Of a stretch of DNA of 64,000 bases, positions 1-9,572 are shown piece after piece. Source of the stretch: Mesorhizobium zhangyense (GTDB lineage: Bacteria > Pseudomonadota > Alphaproteobacteria > Rhizobiales > Rhizobiaceae); the NCBI RefSeq assembly GCF_011045115.1, contig NZ_JAAKZG010000001.1:186001-250000 (forward strand). The letters are read 5' to 3'. Position 1 is the first letter of the stretch. Every line of letters starts with the position of its first letter. The notes below the pieces were generated by a model, which searched no databases, was not told where the DNA came from, and was given only the letters and a program-made list of their open reading frames with translations. The translations under genes were made by a program, and so were the position numbers.

Positions 1-146
1 CTTTGAATCGTCTGCCGTGCCGCGGTTGGACCATGGTTTTCGCGCGACATCGCATGTAAAGGCAGAATGGGCGGGCAGGTTTGTGTCGACGGCATGGTGC
101 CGCGGGACTTTGCTGTGCCTGCATCTCAAGGGGGAGAGCGTTGGGC

Positions 147-782
147 ATGGGCGGACGTTTGAAAATCACAGCTGTGTCGATCATCGCGGCAAGTGCGGTC
201 GCCCTGGCCGCTCATGCGGCCACAGGGGGAACGATGTCAGCGGTTCAGCCGGATCAGCTTGCTGAGAGCATTCCCGCGGGCCAGGGGGACGTTTTGCTGG
301 CGCAGAACGCGACGGCTCCAGCGGCTCCTTCAAACCTCCCTGGTGGGGCGTCCTCGCTGCAGGAAACCTATGAGGACTGGCAGGTGGCCTGCGTGCAGCG
401 GGGGGAGGGAAAGTTCTGTTCGATGTCGCAGCAGCAGGCCCAGCAGAGCGGCCAGCGCATCCTCGCGATAGAGATCAACAAGATTGACGCCGGCAAGACG
501 GAGGGCGTCCTTGCGCTTCCTTTCGGCCTCGCGCTGGATTCGGGCGTTACCCTTCAGGTCGACGAGAAGCCTGCCGGAAAGCCTCTGCGTTTTCGCACAT
601 GCATACCGGCCGGGTGCCTCGTCCCGGTCAGCTTCGATGCCGCAATGGTTGCCGCGCTGCGGGGCGGAACGGCACTCAAACTCGCGGCCGCGGCAAGCGA
701 AAACGGCCAGCCGGTGAATTTCTCGATTTCGCTGAAAGGTTTTGGCGCTGCCCTGGATCGCACGGCAGCGCTGGTAAAGTAG
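147..782 (+). CDS. IalB-family (invasion-associated locus B) secreted protein
   Basis: A 211-residue protein whose first ~27 residues form a signal peptide (basic start, hydrophobic core, AHA cleavage-like site), so it is probably periplasmic. The body (about residues 70-205) resembles the IalB/Pfam PF06776 fold, with two cysteine pairs: VACVQ...FCSM in the middle and FRTCIPAGC further on. I chose the ATG at 147 because a purine-rich ribosome site (AAGGGGGAGAG) lies just upstream; an in-frame start at 81 would put an unlikely Cys-rich tail before the signal peptide. IalB proteins are named for Bartonella erythrocyte invasion, but in free-living rhizobia the role is unknown. Confidence 0.82.
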   Translation: MGGRLKITAVSIIAASAVALAAHAATGGTMSAVQPDQLAESIPAGQGDVLLAQNATAPAAPSNLPGGASSLQETYEDWQVACVQRGEGKFCSMSQQQAQQSGQRILAIEINKIDAGKTEGVLALPFGLALDSGVTLQVDEKPAGKPLRFRTCIPAGCLVPVSFDAAMVAALRGGTALKLAAAASENGQPVNFSISLKGFGAALDRTAALVK

Positions 783-802
783 CTTCGGCTTTTATCGCCT
801 AG

Positions 803-2080
803 CTAGAGATACTGGCCGACTTTCTTGCCCAGCTTCAGAAAGCGCAGGGGGTCGACCGCTTCGCCGTTGCGGCGGACTTCGTAATGAAGGTGAGGGCCAG
901 TGGAGCGGCCGCTGGTGCCGACTTCGCCGATCGTATCGCCCGTGGCGATCTTCTGGCCCTCCCTGACGTCGATCCTGCTCAGATGAGCGTAGCGGGTCGA
1001 GAAGCCGCTGCCGTGATCGACTTCGACCATGCGGCCATAGCCGCCGTTCCAGCCGGCCTTTACGACGATGCCTGCGGCGGTTGCGCGCGCATCCGATCCC
1101 ATGGGCGCGCGAAAATCCATGCCCGAATGAAGGGCAGGAGTGCCAAGCAGCGGGTCCCTGCGCACGCCGAAAGTGCTGGAAATCGACCGGCCCGGTGCGG
1201 GATTGGCCAAAGGCAGCCGCTGCGCTTCCTTCTTCACCTTGTCGAGCTTGTCCAGAGCTTCGTCCAGTTCCTTCACCTTGGTGTCGAACATCGAGGGATT
1301 GTCGACGGCAATCAACGGGCCGCCGACATCGGCCTTGCCAAAATCTGCGTCAACGGGAAGACCGGCCGATTCAAGCGCGTCGGAGATGACATCGGCGGTC
1401 TGGTAGGCATTTTCAGCCAGGGAATCTATGCGGGCGAGCTGTTCGCTTTCTATTGTGCGCAGCGACTGGTTGAGCGTGACGAACAGTTTGTCGGCATGAT
1501 CGGCAGATGAGTCCGCCTGTGCTGCCGAGTTGCGGGTCGACCACAGCGCAAACGGGTTCTTTGCACTGCCAACGGCGGCGTAGGCCAGTTGCGTATCGGC
1601 AGCCGGAGAGGGCAGTTCAACGCGCGTTTCGGGTTTTGCCGGCGCCGAGCCTTCCGCCGGCTTTGCACCGTTCACCACCGCTTCCGCGCGATCCAGCAGG
1701 GGGCCGAGCCTGCCATGACGTTTGGTCAACTGGCTTTGACGTTCGATCAGTTCGGAAACCTTCGTTTCCATAAGCTGCTGGTCGAGCAATTGCCTGCTTG
1801 TTATGCGGTCGACTTGTGAGCGCAGGGCAGAGATTCGATCCTCATAGGCCTGCTGCATACGCGCCTGCCTTGCGGTGGCGGCGCCGATGAGATCGTCACG
1901 CAGCACCAGGTAGGAAGTCGCAAGAAGATAGCCGATCGCCAGTGCCGCGAATGCCGAACCGGCAAAGGCAGCCATCCATGGGCGCACGGTGAAATGCCTG
2001 ATTTCGCTGCCGCGCGCGATGATGATCGTGTGCGGTTCCTTGCGTTTGCCGAATACGACTGCCTGATCGGATTGTTTCAC
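803..2080 (-). CDS. M23-family (LytM-like) membrane-anchored metallopeptidase
   Basis: About 425 residues. A short cytoplasmic tail is followed by one membrane helix (AGSAFAALAIGYLLATSYLV), a coiled-coil-prone stretch (QARMQQAYEDRISALRSQVD and after), a low-complexity linker and a C-terminal M23 domain. The zinc ligands are intact: HSGMDF (HxxxD) and HLHYEV (HxH), so it is probably an active peptidoglycan endopeptidase, or a divisome-type activator of the EnvC/NlpD class. The GTG at 2080 is preferred because GGAAG lies 8 nt upstream; an in-frame TTG at 2107 is possible. It stands alone, convergent with the IalB gene. Confidence 0.85.
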   Translation of the reverse strand: MKQSDQAVVFGKRKEPHTIIIARGSEIRHFTVRPWMAAFAGSAFAALAIGYLLATSYLVLRDDLIGAATARQARMQQAYEDRISALRSQVDRITSRQLLDQQLMETKVSELIERQSQLTKRHGRLGPLLDRAEAVVNGAKPAEGSAPAKPETRVELPSPAADTQLAYAAVGSAKNPFALWSTRNSAAQADSSADHADKLFVTLNQSLRTIESEQLARIDSLAENAYQTADVISDALESAGLPVDADFGKADVGGPLIAVDNPSMFDTKVKELDEALDKLDKVKKEAQRLPLANPAPGRSISSTFGVRRDPLLGTPALHSGMDFRAPMGSDARATAAGIVVKAGWNGGYGRMVEVDHGSGFSTRYAHLSRIDVREGQKIATGDTIGEVGTSGRSTGPHLHYEVRRNGEAVDPLRFLKLGKKVGQYL

Positions 2081-2213
2081 GGAACCAACTTCCACGCCGG
2101 AGACCAACGACAGGTTGATTACACATTGTTAGGGTTAACAAAGCTTTTCGCGCATGGATTTAACAGCGCAATCAGAAAGGAATTCGTTGTTCGGGAGGGA
2201 TTGCGCAAACAAA

Positions 2214-2235
2214 AAACCCGCCATGTGGCGGGTTT
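2214..2235 (-). terminator. Rho-independent terminator after the 25-residue peptide gene
   Basis: A perfect 9-bp inverted repeat, AAACCCGCC / GGCGGGTTT with a 4-nt loop. Read on the minus strand the stem runs into a T-rich tail (GGGTTTTTTG). It sits 31 nt past the stop of the small minus-strand ORF at 2266-2343, which supports that ORF as a separate short transcript. Confidence 0.75.
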
Positions 2236-2265
2236 CAAATTTCGCTTTTCGATCCGCTTCTGGGG

Positions 2266-2343
2266 CTATCGCAGGAACAGCCAGAGCAGGATGATGATCG
2301 GAATAGGGATGCCAAGCATCCACAACAATACGCCGCGTAACAT
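2266..2343 (-). CDS. 25-residue hydrophobic membrane peptide
   Basis: A tiny ORF that reads M-L-R-G-V-L-L-W-M-L-G-I-P-I-P, then IIILLWLFLR and stop. It is one predicted membrane helix with basic residues at both ends. A purine-rich stretch (GGAGGA) lies just upstream of the ATG on the minus strand, and a clean terminator follows the stop. Similar short IPIP-containing peptides are, as far as I recall, common unannotated ORFs in Rhizobiales; I could not check this. It lies between bcp and the M23 peptidase gene, on the same strand as both. Function unknown. Confidence 0.6.
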   Translation of the reverse strand: MLRGVLLWMLGIPIPIIILLWLFLR

Positions 2344-2406
2344 GTCTTCCTCCGATTGGTTTGATCGTTCTGAAATCAAACGTCGGAAGGTCAAAATCGT
2401 TCCGCT

Positions 2407-2874
2407 CTACAACGCGCGCGCAGCTTCCAGAACCTCGGCAGCATGGCCGGGCACCTTCACTTTGCGCCAAATCCTGGCGATGCGACCGTCCGAACCGATG
2501 AGGAATGTGGTGCGCTCCACGCCCATATATTTGCGGCCATACATGCTTTTCTCGGTCCATACGCCATAGGATTCGAGGGCTTTGCGCTCTTCGTCCGCGA
2601 CGAGTTCGACCGCAAGCTTATGCTTGGTCTTGAACTTGTCGTGGCTCTTGACGCTGTCGGGCGACATGCCGAGCACGATGGCGCCGGCCTTCTCGAAATC
2701 GGATTTCAGCGCTGAAAAGTCGATCGATTCTGCCGTACAACCGGAAGTGTCGTCCTTGGGGTAGAAATAGAGCACCACTTTCTGGCCACGAAGGCTGGTA
2801 AGGCTGAGTTCCCCGCCGCCGTCTCGTGGCAGTTCGAAGTCCGGTGCATTGTCTCCTGCCGAGAGTTCAGTCAT
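2407..2874 (-). CDS. bcp: Bcp/PrxQ-type peroxiredoxin, single-cysteine form
   Basis: A 155-residue thiol peroxidase that reduces hydroperoxides at the expense of thioredoxin or another thiol. The AhpC-TSA fold is recognisable (APDFELPRDGG, VVLYFYPKDDTSGC, then TAESIDF). The peroxidatic cysteine in DTSGCTAE is the only cysteine in the protein. E. coli-type Bcp has a resolving cysteine five residues later, which here is part of SIDF, so this is a 1-Cys variant needing an external thiol partner. The ATG at 2874 matches the usual family start (MTELSAGD); the longer frame adds 12 unconvincing residues. It is divergent from the AsmA-like gene. Confidence 0.92.
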   Translation of the reverse strand: MTELSAGDNAPDFELPRDGGGELSLTSLRGQKVVLYFYPKDDTSGCTAESIDFSALKSDFEKAGAIVLGMSPDSVKSHDKFKTKHKLAVELVADEERKALESYGVWTEKSMYGRKYMGVERTTFLIGSDGRIARIWRKVKVPGHAAEVLEAARAL

Positions 2875-2969
2875 ATCGGTGCCCTTGTTTGAGGTTACGC
2901 GCGAACCCACAGAGATATATTGTCGTTTTAGGATTCGTCCACGACTGAAACGCTGTCACGGGATACCGT

Positions 2970-5900
2970 GTGGATCACAAGGTACCAAAACACGAGAAGA
3001 TACGGTTTCGGCGTCACGAAATCACGGATCTTAGCGCCTTTCCATCCGCGGAAGGCCAGGACTTCGGAAAGCCGCGCCAGAACATTGCCAGACGTTGCGG
3101 AAGGTTAGCCTTAGCGGCCGGGGCGGTGCTGGCGACCGTGCTCGCGGTGCTTGCCGCGATCGTTTTCGCAATCGGCTATTCCGGAATGGGCAGCGAACGG
3201 CTGCGCGCCGAGGCGGAGAAAGCGATCGAGACCTTTGCCGGCGTGGACGTGACTGCCTCGATGGGCCCTGCCGGCGTATCCGTAGACGGCTCGCGGCTTG
3301 TCGCGCTGGAAGTTCGCGATGTCAGCGTAAAAGCTGCAGATGGCGCACCTATCATCGATGCCGGGCTGGTGCGATTCGGGGTACGTTTCCTGCCGCTGCT
3401 TTCGGGCAATATCCGGCTTGGCAGCGCCGGGATTTCCGACGCGCGGATCACCACGGCAGCGATGCCGATGGCAGACAGGGGTGACTGGACCAAAATCCTG
3501 AAGAACGATGACGGTCTGATCAATCCCGACAAGGTCGCCGAAGCGATATTCGGTCAGGTCAGCCGCGCGCTCGATGCGCTGGAGGTTGGCTCGACGCGCC
3601 AGATACAGCTGGAAAATGTCGAATTCGTCCTTCCGGAGGACGGCCGCGTGCGTATCGTGCGCATCGCCGAAGCTTCGCTGAGCGAAGCCGGGCCGGGCGA
3701 ACTCACCTTCACGGCTGACATCGACATCGACGGTCGCGGACTGGCGCTGACCGGCACGGCTACCCGCGATACGGTTTCGCACCGTATCACCGACCTCAAC
3801 GCGCAGGTGAAGACAGCTGCCTTGGCGCAGGAAACGCCGGCGCTGGAGAACGGTAGCGATATTGGTGATTTCAGCCTGACGATCGCCGGACAGCAGGGAA
3901 TTGCAACCAATCCAAGCCAGTTGACGGCGTCGCTCTCGCTCGATCGCGCAGTGCTTGACCTGGGCAAGGACGGAGCTTTCAACGGTGCGGTCAATGTTCA
4001 AGCCACGTTGCTGACAGGGTCGAACAAGATCGAGATCGATCGGCTTCGCGTGGCAACCGGGCGGTCCAATCTCGAATTCAACGGCGCCATAGGGCCTCGG
4101 CCGGCGACCGGCCTTGGCGGCGACAAGCCGCTCTACCGGTATGAACTTGTCAGCACCGCCGCAACGCTTGCGCCTCAGGATTCGCCTGAGCCCGCGCTTG
4201 ATCTGATCGCGCGCGTGAACGGCACCTTTGACGCCGAGAAAAACCTGATAACCGCCGACCAGATCGCGGTCAAAAGTGGGTCGGGAGAGGTTGTTGGAAC
4301 GGCCTCGCTGGAAATCCCCGGGGGCGGCAAGGCACCGGGGATTGCGCTGGCGCTGGCCGTCCACGACATGGACGTGTCCCACGTCAAGCAGATATGGCCC
4401 CTGTTTGCCGCCAAGGGGGCGAGAAGCTGGGTTCTGGATCATGTCTTCGGCGGCCGCGTCCTTGATGGCCGGTTGCAGTTCAAGGTCGCGCCCGATCGTC
4501 TCGGAAACGGCATTCCGCTTACCGCCGACGAGGTCTCGGGCAGGTTTCAGATCGACGACACGCGATTTGACACTGCAGGCCTGATACCGCCGGTTCGCGA
4601 TGCCATGGGTGTCGTGGATTTCCAGGGCAACGATGTCGATATCTCGCTATCGTCGGGAACGGTTTTCCTTCCGAGCGGTCGTAGCGTGATCGCAACTGAC
4701 GGCAAACTCAGGATCGAGAAAGCCAATCGACCACCGCTGATCGGGTCGCTCGACATCAATGTCGCTGGGGAAGCCGCCGCAATTACGGAACTCGCGTCCT
4801 ACGATCCGATCAACGCCATGCGTTTCGTGGGGATGAAGCCGGACGAGTTCAGCGGCAAGGTGAGCGGCAACGTCAAGGCTGACATCCCGCTTTCGAAAGG
4901 CATCGATACCAGCAAGCTCTTCTGGCATGTCGCGCTCGACTATGAGGACCTGTCGCTTGCCAGGCCGCTGGATGGCCAGCGCATCAGCGATGCCGACGGC
5001 ACGATCGTCGTCGAGCCCGACAATGCCGTGATAACCGCCAAGGCAAAGCTGAACGGGATTCCGGCCGATATTTCCATTATCGAACCGCTGCGGGCAGGCG
5101 GTCCGGAGCGTCAGCGCAAGGTTCAGCTGGTGCTCGACGATGCGACCCGCGAAAGCGTCATGCCTGAGCTTTCGACGCTGGTCACGGGCACGATCAAGGT
5201 CAATCTCGATGCAAAGACGGCCGGAAGCCAGGCCGTCACTGCCGACCTGACGAACGCAAAACTCGACATTCCCTGGGTGGGTTGGTCGAAGGGGCCTGGG
5301 ATCGCCGCCGATCTCAGTTTCACGCTGCAGAAATCCGAAGGCAATTCGACGCTTTCCGACTTCAGGCTTGAAGGAAAATCCTTTGCGATCGGCGGTTCGA
5401 TCGCGCTAGCCGGCGGCAGTTTCTCTTCGGCTCGCTTAACGACGGTGAAACTCAACCGCGATGACAATGTCGCGGTTTCGATCAAGCGTTCCGGCAAAAG
5501 CTATTCGGTAGACGTCAGCGGCAGCCAGATGGATGCGCGGTCACTGATCAAGCAGTTCACCTCGGACGTCGGCTCTAGCCCGGCCGGGAAGGCGGGCGGT
5601 GGGGCAGGGGTTTCCGTAAATCTCGACGTCAGGGCGATTACCGGCTTTGGCGGCGAGCAGCTCTCCAACGTCGCGGTCAGCTACAGCGGCGCCGGGTCGA
5701 AGGTGAACGGCCTGAAGGTGTCGGCGGTGACCGGCTCGGGAAGCGCAGTCACGGTGCGCAGTTCGTCGGATGGCGGCCAGCGTAGCCTGCAGATGCAGTC
5801 GGCGGACGCCGGGGCGATCCTGCGTTTTATGAACATCTACGACAACATGCAGGGTGGAGCCATCAAGCTGGCACTGGCGGCTGCCGGCGACGGCCCCATG

Positions 5901-6377
5901 AGCGGGCAGGTCGACACCAGCAACTTCTGGATCGTCAACGAACCGAGGCTGGCATCGATCGTCTCGACCACGCCGCCCGGCGACGAGCGCAGCCTGAACC
6001 AGGCGGTGAAAAGCAATATCGACACGTCGCGGGTGCAGTTCGAGCGCGGCTTTGCCCAGATAGAAAAGGGCCAGGGCTATCTGAAGATCGGCAATGGCGT
6101 GCTTCGTGGGCCGCTGATCGGCACGACTTTCCAGGGGACGCTCTATGACGAGCGCGGCAACATGGCGATGACCGGCACTTTCATGCCCGCCTATGGCCTG
6201 AACCGGATATTTGGCGAGATCCCGCTGTTCGGTGCAATCCTGGGCAATGGGCGCGACCGCGGGCTGATCGGCGTGACCTACCGGCTTTCCGGCAACGCCA
6301 AGTCACCCAACATGCAGATCAATCCGCTGTCGGTCATCGCGCCGGGAATTTTCCGGTCGATCTTCGAATTTCAGTGA
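2970..6377 (+). CDS. Large AsmA/DUF3971 (YhdP-like) envelope protein
   Basis: A 1135-residue protein with one N-terminal membrane helix (about residues 45-68, rich in Ala, Val and Leu) followed by a very long, repetitive, beta-rich periplasmic region and an AsmA-like C-terminal domain. Such proteins (YhdP, TamB, AsmA) are thought to form grooved bridges that move phospholipid between inner and outer membranes. The start is a GTG at 2970 with only a weak GGGA ribosome site, so the exact N terminus is uncertain; the next good start would remove the membrane helix. No operon partner is obvious: bcp diverges upstream and tyrS converges downstream. Confidence 0.82.
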   Translation: MDHKVPKHEKIRFRRHEITDLSAFPSAEGQDFGKPRQNIARRCGRLALAAGAVLATVLAVLAAIVFAIGYSGMGSERLRAEAEKAIETFAGVDVTASMGPAGVSVDGSRLVALEVRDVSVKAADGAPIIDAGLVRFGVRFLPLLSGNIRLGSAGISDARITTAAMPMADRGDWTKILKNDDGLINPDKVAEAIFGQVSRALDALEVGSTRQIQLENVEFVLPEDGRVRIVRIAEASLSEAGPGELTFTADIDIDGRGLALTGTATRDTVSHRITDLNAQVKTAALAQETPALENGSDIGDFSLTIAGQQGIATNPSQLTASLSLDRAVLDLGKDGAFNGAVNVQATLLTGSNKIEIDRLRVATGRSNLEFNGAIGPRPATGLGGDKPLYRYELVSTAATLAPQDSPEPALDLIARVNGTFDAEKNLITADQIAVKSGSGEVVGTASLEIPGGGKAPGIALALAVHDMDVSHVKQIWPLFAAKGARSWVLDHVFGGRVLDGRLQFKVAPDRLGNGIPLTADEVSGRFQIDDTRFDTAGLIPPVRDAMGVVDFQGNDVDISLSSGTVFLPSGRSVIATDGKLRIEKANRPPLIGSLDINVAGEAAAITELASYDPINAMRFVGMKPDEFSGKVSGNVKADIPLSKGIDTSKLFWHVALDYEDLSLARPLDGQRISDADGTIVVEPDNAVITAKAKLNGIPADISIIEPLRAGGPERQRKVQLVLDDATRESVMPELSTLVTGTIKVNLDAKTAGSQAVTADLTNAKLDIPWVGWSKGPGIAADLSFTLQKSEGNSTLSDFRLEGKSFAIGGSIALAGGSFSSARLTTVKLNRDDNVAVSIKRSGKSYSVDVSGSQMDARSLIKQFTSDVGSSPAGKAGGGAGVSVNLDVRAITGFGGEQLSNVAVSYSGAGSKVNGLKVSAVTGSGSAVTVRSSSDGGQRSLQMQSADAGAILRFMNIYDNMQGGAIKLALAAAGDGPMSGQVDTSNFWIVNEPRLASIVSTTPPGDERSLNQAVKSNIDTSRVQFERGFAQIEKGQGYLKIGNGVLRGPLIGTTFQGTLYDERGNMAMTGTFMPAYGLNRIFGEIPLFGAILGNGRDRGLIGVTYRLSGNAKSPNMQINPLSVIAPGIFRSIFEFQ

Positions 6378-6396
6378 GCAGCCGTTTGGCGGTCGG

Positions 6397-7650
6397 TCAA
6401 ACCGGCCGCACCAGGATGTGCTTCTTCTTGCCGAGCGAAAGTTTTACGACGCCTTCTGAGGTGAGGTCGGCGCTCGTAATGATCCGCCGTTCGTCGGAAA
6501 CGGCAGCGTCATTCACGCGCACCGCGCCACCCTGAACGTGACGGCGGGCTTCGCCGTTGGAGCCGGCAAGGCCGGCTGTGACGAACAATGCAAGAATGCC
6601 AATGCCGGCTTCAAGATCAGCCTTGCCGATCTCGACGGTCGGAAGCGTGTCGGCGAAGGCGCCTTCCTCGAAGGTCTTGCGCGCGGTTTCTTCTGCTTGC
6701 TGTGCGGCATCGCGGCCGTGAAGCATCGAGGTGACCTCGGTTGCCAGAACCTTCTTGGCGTCGTTGATTTCCGAACCGCCGAGCTTTTCCAGGCGCGCGA
6801 TCTCATCCAGCGGAAGCGTCGTGTAGAGCTTCAGGAAGCGGCCGACATCGGCATCCTCGGTGTTGCGCCAGTATTGCCAGAACTCGTAGGGGCTCAGCAT
6901 GTCGGCATTCAGCCAGACCGCGCCATTCATCGACTTGCCCATCTTGGCGCCGGACGATGTCGTCAGCAGCGGCGAGGTCAGCGCGTAGAGCTGCGGCGTG
7001 CGCAGCCGGTGGCCGAGATCGATGCCGTTGACGATGTTGCCCCACTGGTCCGAGCCGCCCATCTGCAGCTTGACGCCGTAGCGCTTGCTGAGCTCAACGA
7101 AGTCGTAGGCCTGCAGGATCATGTAGTTGAATTCGAGGAAGGACAGCGATTGCTCGCGGTCGAGCCGCTGCTTCACCGAATCGAAGGCGAGCATGCGATT
7201 GACCGAGAAATGCTGGCCGACATCGCGCAGGAATTCGAGGTAGTTGAGTGGCAGGAGCCACTCGGCATTGTTGACCATCAGCGCGTCGCGCGGGCCGTCG
7301 CCAAAGGTCAGGTAGCTGGAAAAAACCTGCTTGATGCCGTCGATGTTGGCCTGGATCGTCTCGGGCGTCATCAGCTTGCGCGCCTCGTCCTTGAAGGACG
7401 GGTCGCCGACCATGCCCGTGCCGCCGCCCATGAGCGCGACGGGGCGATGCCCGGTCTGCTGCATCCAGTGCAGCATCATGATCTGGATCAGGCCGCCGGC
7501 ATGAAGGCTCGATGCCGTCGGGTCGAAGCCGATATAGGCCGAAACCGTTTCCGTGGCGAAAAGCTTGTCGAGGCCGGCATCATCGGATGTCTGATGGATG
7601 AAGCCGCGCTCGGAAAGGATGCGCAGGAAATCGGATTTGAAGGCGGACAT
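6397..7650 (-). CDS. tyrS: Tyrosyl-tRNA synthetase
   Basis: A 417-residue class I aminoacyl-tRNA synthetase that charges tRNA-Tyr. The tyrosine-binding and HIGH-like segment [16 protein letters not shown], the conserved [10 protein letters not shown] block and the KMSKS-like KMGKSMNG loop are all present, and the C terminus carries an S4-type RNA-binding domain (about residues 350-415). The ATG at 7650 gives the usual N terminus ([16 protein letters not shown]) and length. It is divergent from anmK across about 105 bp. Confidence 0.97.
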   Translation of the reverse strand: MSAFKSDFLRILSERGFIHQTSDDAGLDKLFATETVSAYIGFDPTASSLHAGGLIQIMMLHWMQQTGHRPVALMGGGTGMVGDPSFKDEARKLMTPETIQANIDGIKQVFSSYLTFGDGPRDALMVNNAEWLLPLNYLEFLRDVGQHFSVNRMLAFDSVKQRLDREQSLSFLEFNYMILQAYDFVELSKRYGVKLQMGGSDQWGNIVNGIDLGHRLRTPQLYALTSPLLTTSSGAKMGKSMNGAVWLNADMLSPYEFWQYWRNTEDADVGRFLKLYTTLPLDEIARLEKLGGSEINDAKKVLATEVTSMLHGRDAAQQAEETARKTFEEGAFADTLPTVEIGKADLEAGIGILALFVTAGLAGSNGEARRHVQGGAVRVNDAAVSDERRIITSADLTSEGVVKLSLGKKKHILVRPV

Positions 7651-7755
7651 TTTTTCTTTCCCGAGAATTCCACGGCGCATAGGACGCTGCCGTGGCAAGT
7701 GTGGTCGGGCGCGTTTAGCATCTGGCGGCAGGGAATCACAAGAACGGCGACCAAA

Positions 7756-8895
7756 ATGACGACAACATGCGCGATCGGCCTGATGAGCGGCACGTCGATG
7801 GACGGCATCGACATCGCCATGCTGCGGACCGATGGCGTCGCCGAAATAGAGATAGGGCCTTCGCTTTTCGTTCCCTACGAAGCTGCTTTCCGGCGGCGCA
7901 TCGAGAATTCGCTGGAAACGGCGAAGGCCATTGTGAAGCGCGACGACCGGCCCGGCGATCTCCAAGGCCTCGAACGCGAGATCACGCTGCGGCACGCGCG
8001 CGCTGTCGAAACCTTTCTGGCCTCGCCGGCCGGCGCGTGGGGCAGGCCGGAGGTGATCGGCTTTCATGGCCAGACGGTGCTGCACCGGCCGCAGGTTGGC
8101 GTTACCGTGCAGCTGGGCGACGGTGCGCTTCTGGCACGCGAGCTTGGCGTGCCGGTGGTCTACGACATGCGCGCCAACGACATGGCGCAGGGCGGGCAGG
8201 GCGCGCCGCTGGTGCCGGCCTATCATGCGGCTCTGGCGCGGACGCTGCCGGAACCTTTTTCCGGGCGATATCCGGTCGTCTTCGTCAATGTCGGCGGCAT
8301 TTCCAATATTACCTATGTGCCTGAGAAGGGCGATCCCTTCGCTTTCGATACCGGCCCTGGCAACACGCTGATCGACCAATGGGTGTCGCGTGAGGGCGGC
8401 GTGCCGTTCGATGCCGGCGGTGCTATCGCCAGCGAAGGCGGTATCATTGTTTCGGTGGTCGAGCGTTATCTGGAAGTGCCGTTTTTCGAGAAGGCGGGAC
8501 CAAAATCGCTCGACCGTAACGACTTCACGCTCGATCTCGCGAAAGACCTGGAGTTGTCTGACGGCGCACGCACGCTGGCAGCCGTTTCAGCCGAAGCAAT
8601 ATTGAAATCGGCAGAGCATATGCCTGAAAAGCCGAAGCTGTGGATCATCTGCGGCGGCGGCCGCAAGAACCCGCATATCGTCGGTGATCTGCGCGCCGGG
8701 GCTGAAAAGGCAGGTGCCGAGGTGATCGTTGCAGAAGATGCCGGTTTGGACGGTGATGCGACCGAGGCGGAAGCCTGGGCTTTCCTGGCAGTGCGATCGC
8801 TGAATGGGTTGCCGCTGACTTTCCCGACGACTACGGGCTGCCGGGAAGCGGTGAGCGGCGGGGTGCTGGCTCAGCCGTCCACAGTACAAGCCTGA
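7756..8895 (+). CDS. anmK: Anhydro-N-acetylmuramic acid kinase
   Basis: A 379-residue sugar kinase that phosphorylates and opens 1,6-anhydro-MurNAc to MurNAc-6-phosphate during recycling of cell-wall fragments. The ATPase-fold phosphate loop [12 protein letters not shown] is near residue 10; [11 protein letters not shown] and [12 protein letters not shown] are typical AnmK blocks, and FDTGPGN is the nucleotide and metal-binding segment. The start at 7756 is the first ATG before the conserved N terminus, though its ribosome site is weak. Confidence 0.95.
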   Translation: MTTTCAIGLMSGTSMDGIDIAMLRTDGVAEIEIGPSLFVPYEAAFRRRIENSLETAKAIVKRDDRPGDLQGLEREITLRHARAVETFLASPAGAWGRPEVIGFHGQTVLHRPQVGVTVQLGDGALLARELGVPVVYDMRANDMAQGGQGAPLVPAYHAALARTLPEPFSGRYPVVFVNVGGISNITYVPEKGDPFAFDTGPGNTLIDQWVSREGGVPFDAGGAIASEGGIIVSVVERYLEVPFFEKAGPKSLDRNDFTLDLAKDLELSDGARTLAAVSAEAILKSAEHMPEKPKLWIICGGGRKNPHIVGDLRAGAEKAGAEVIVAEDAGLDGDATEAEAWAFLAVRSLNGLPLTFPTTTGCREAVSGGVLAQPSTVQA

Positions 8896-8896
8896 T

Positions 8897-9553
8897 CTAG
8901 TCGCCGCTCAGCCCGCCGTACTGGCGCACCAGATTCGCCATCTCGGCGGTGCCGGTCGATCCGGCGTCCGTTTCCAGCCCTTCCGCCACGCCGGCGCGAT
9001 CTGCGACCGGACGGTTCTGGCTGACCTTCCATTTGCCTTCGATGCTGGTGATCTCGATCTCGAGGCCGATAATGCCTTTGATCTGTGCCTGGATGAACGC
9101 CTCAGGCGCGTCGGTCACCTTCCACGGTTCAGCGCGCTTGGTCTCATGGCTGGCGGTAAGTTCTGCAATCTGCCCGGCGAGCCAATCCTTGTCATCGATC
9201 ACGCGCATGCGGCCACGGACCTGAACGATGGCATAGTTCCAGGTCGGCACGACCTTTCCCGTTTCGCGCTTCGTCTCGTACCAGGATGGCGTGACATAGG
9301 TGTCCGCCCCCTGGAACACGACAAGCACCGGCATGTCGGGATTATCGGCCAGCATGCGCCATTGCGGGTTTGCCCTGGCAAGGTGCACGCGCAGCCTGCC
9401 ATGCGGCGGCACGTCGCCATCGAGCAGGAAAGGCAACGGATTGGCGACCGGGCCGTCCTGCCCGTTCGAGACGAGCAGGCCGAGCGGATGCGCGCGAATC
9501 AGGGAATGCAGGACGTCCAGCCGCGTTTCGATGAAATGAGGAGGCTGGTACAT
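8897..9553 (-). CDS. PaiB-like FMN-binding protein
   Basis: A 218-residue member of the FMN-binding negative transcriptional regulator family (PaiB, PF04299), with the typical opening MYQPPHF and the block TWNYAIVQVRGRMRVI. These are split-barrel flavoproteins; Bacillus PaiB affects sporulation and protease genes, but for most family members the reaction or target is unknown. It is the second gene of a probable two-gene operon behind the alpha/beta hydrolase at 9573-10247 (19-nt gap). Confidence 0.88.
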   Translation of the reverse strand: MYQPPHFIETRLDVLHSLIRAHPLGLLVSNGQDGPVANPLPFLLDGDVPPHGRLRVHLARANPQWRMLADNPDMPVLVVFQGADTYVTPSWYETKRETGKVVPTWNYAIVQVRGRMRVIDDKDWLAGQIAELTASHETKRAEPWKVTDAPEAFIQAQIKGIIGLEIEITSIEGKWKVSQNRPVADRAGVAEGLETDAGSTGTAEMANLVRQYGGLSGD

Positions 9554-9572
9554 CGGCGTTTGTCCTGCGTGT

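Noticed and set aside
6538-7755. The upstream open part of the anmK frame
   Set aside because: It is antisense to tyrS and adds 406 residues unlike any AnmK; the real start is the ATG at 7756.
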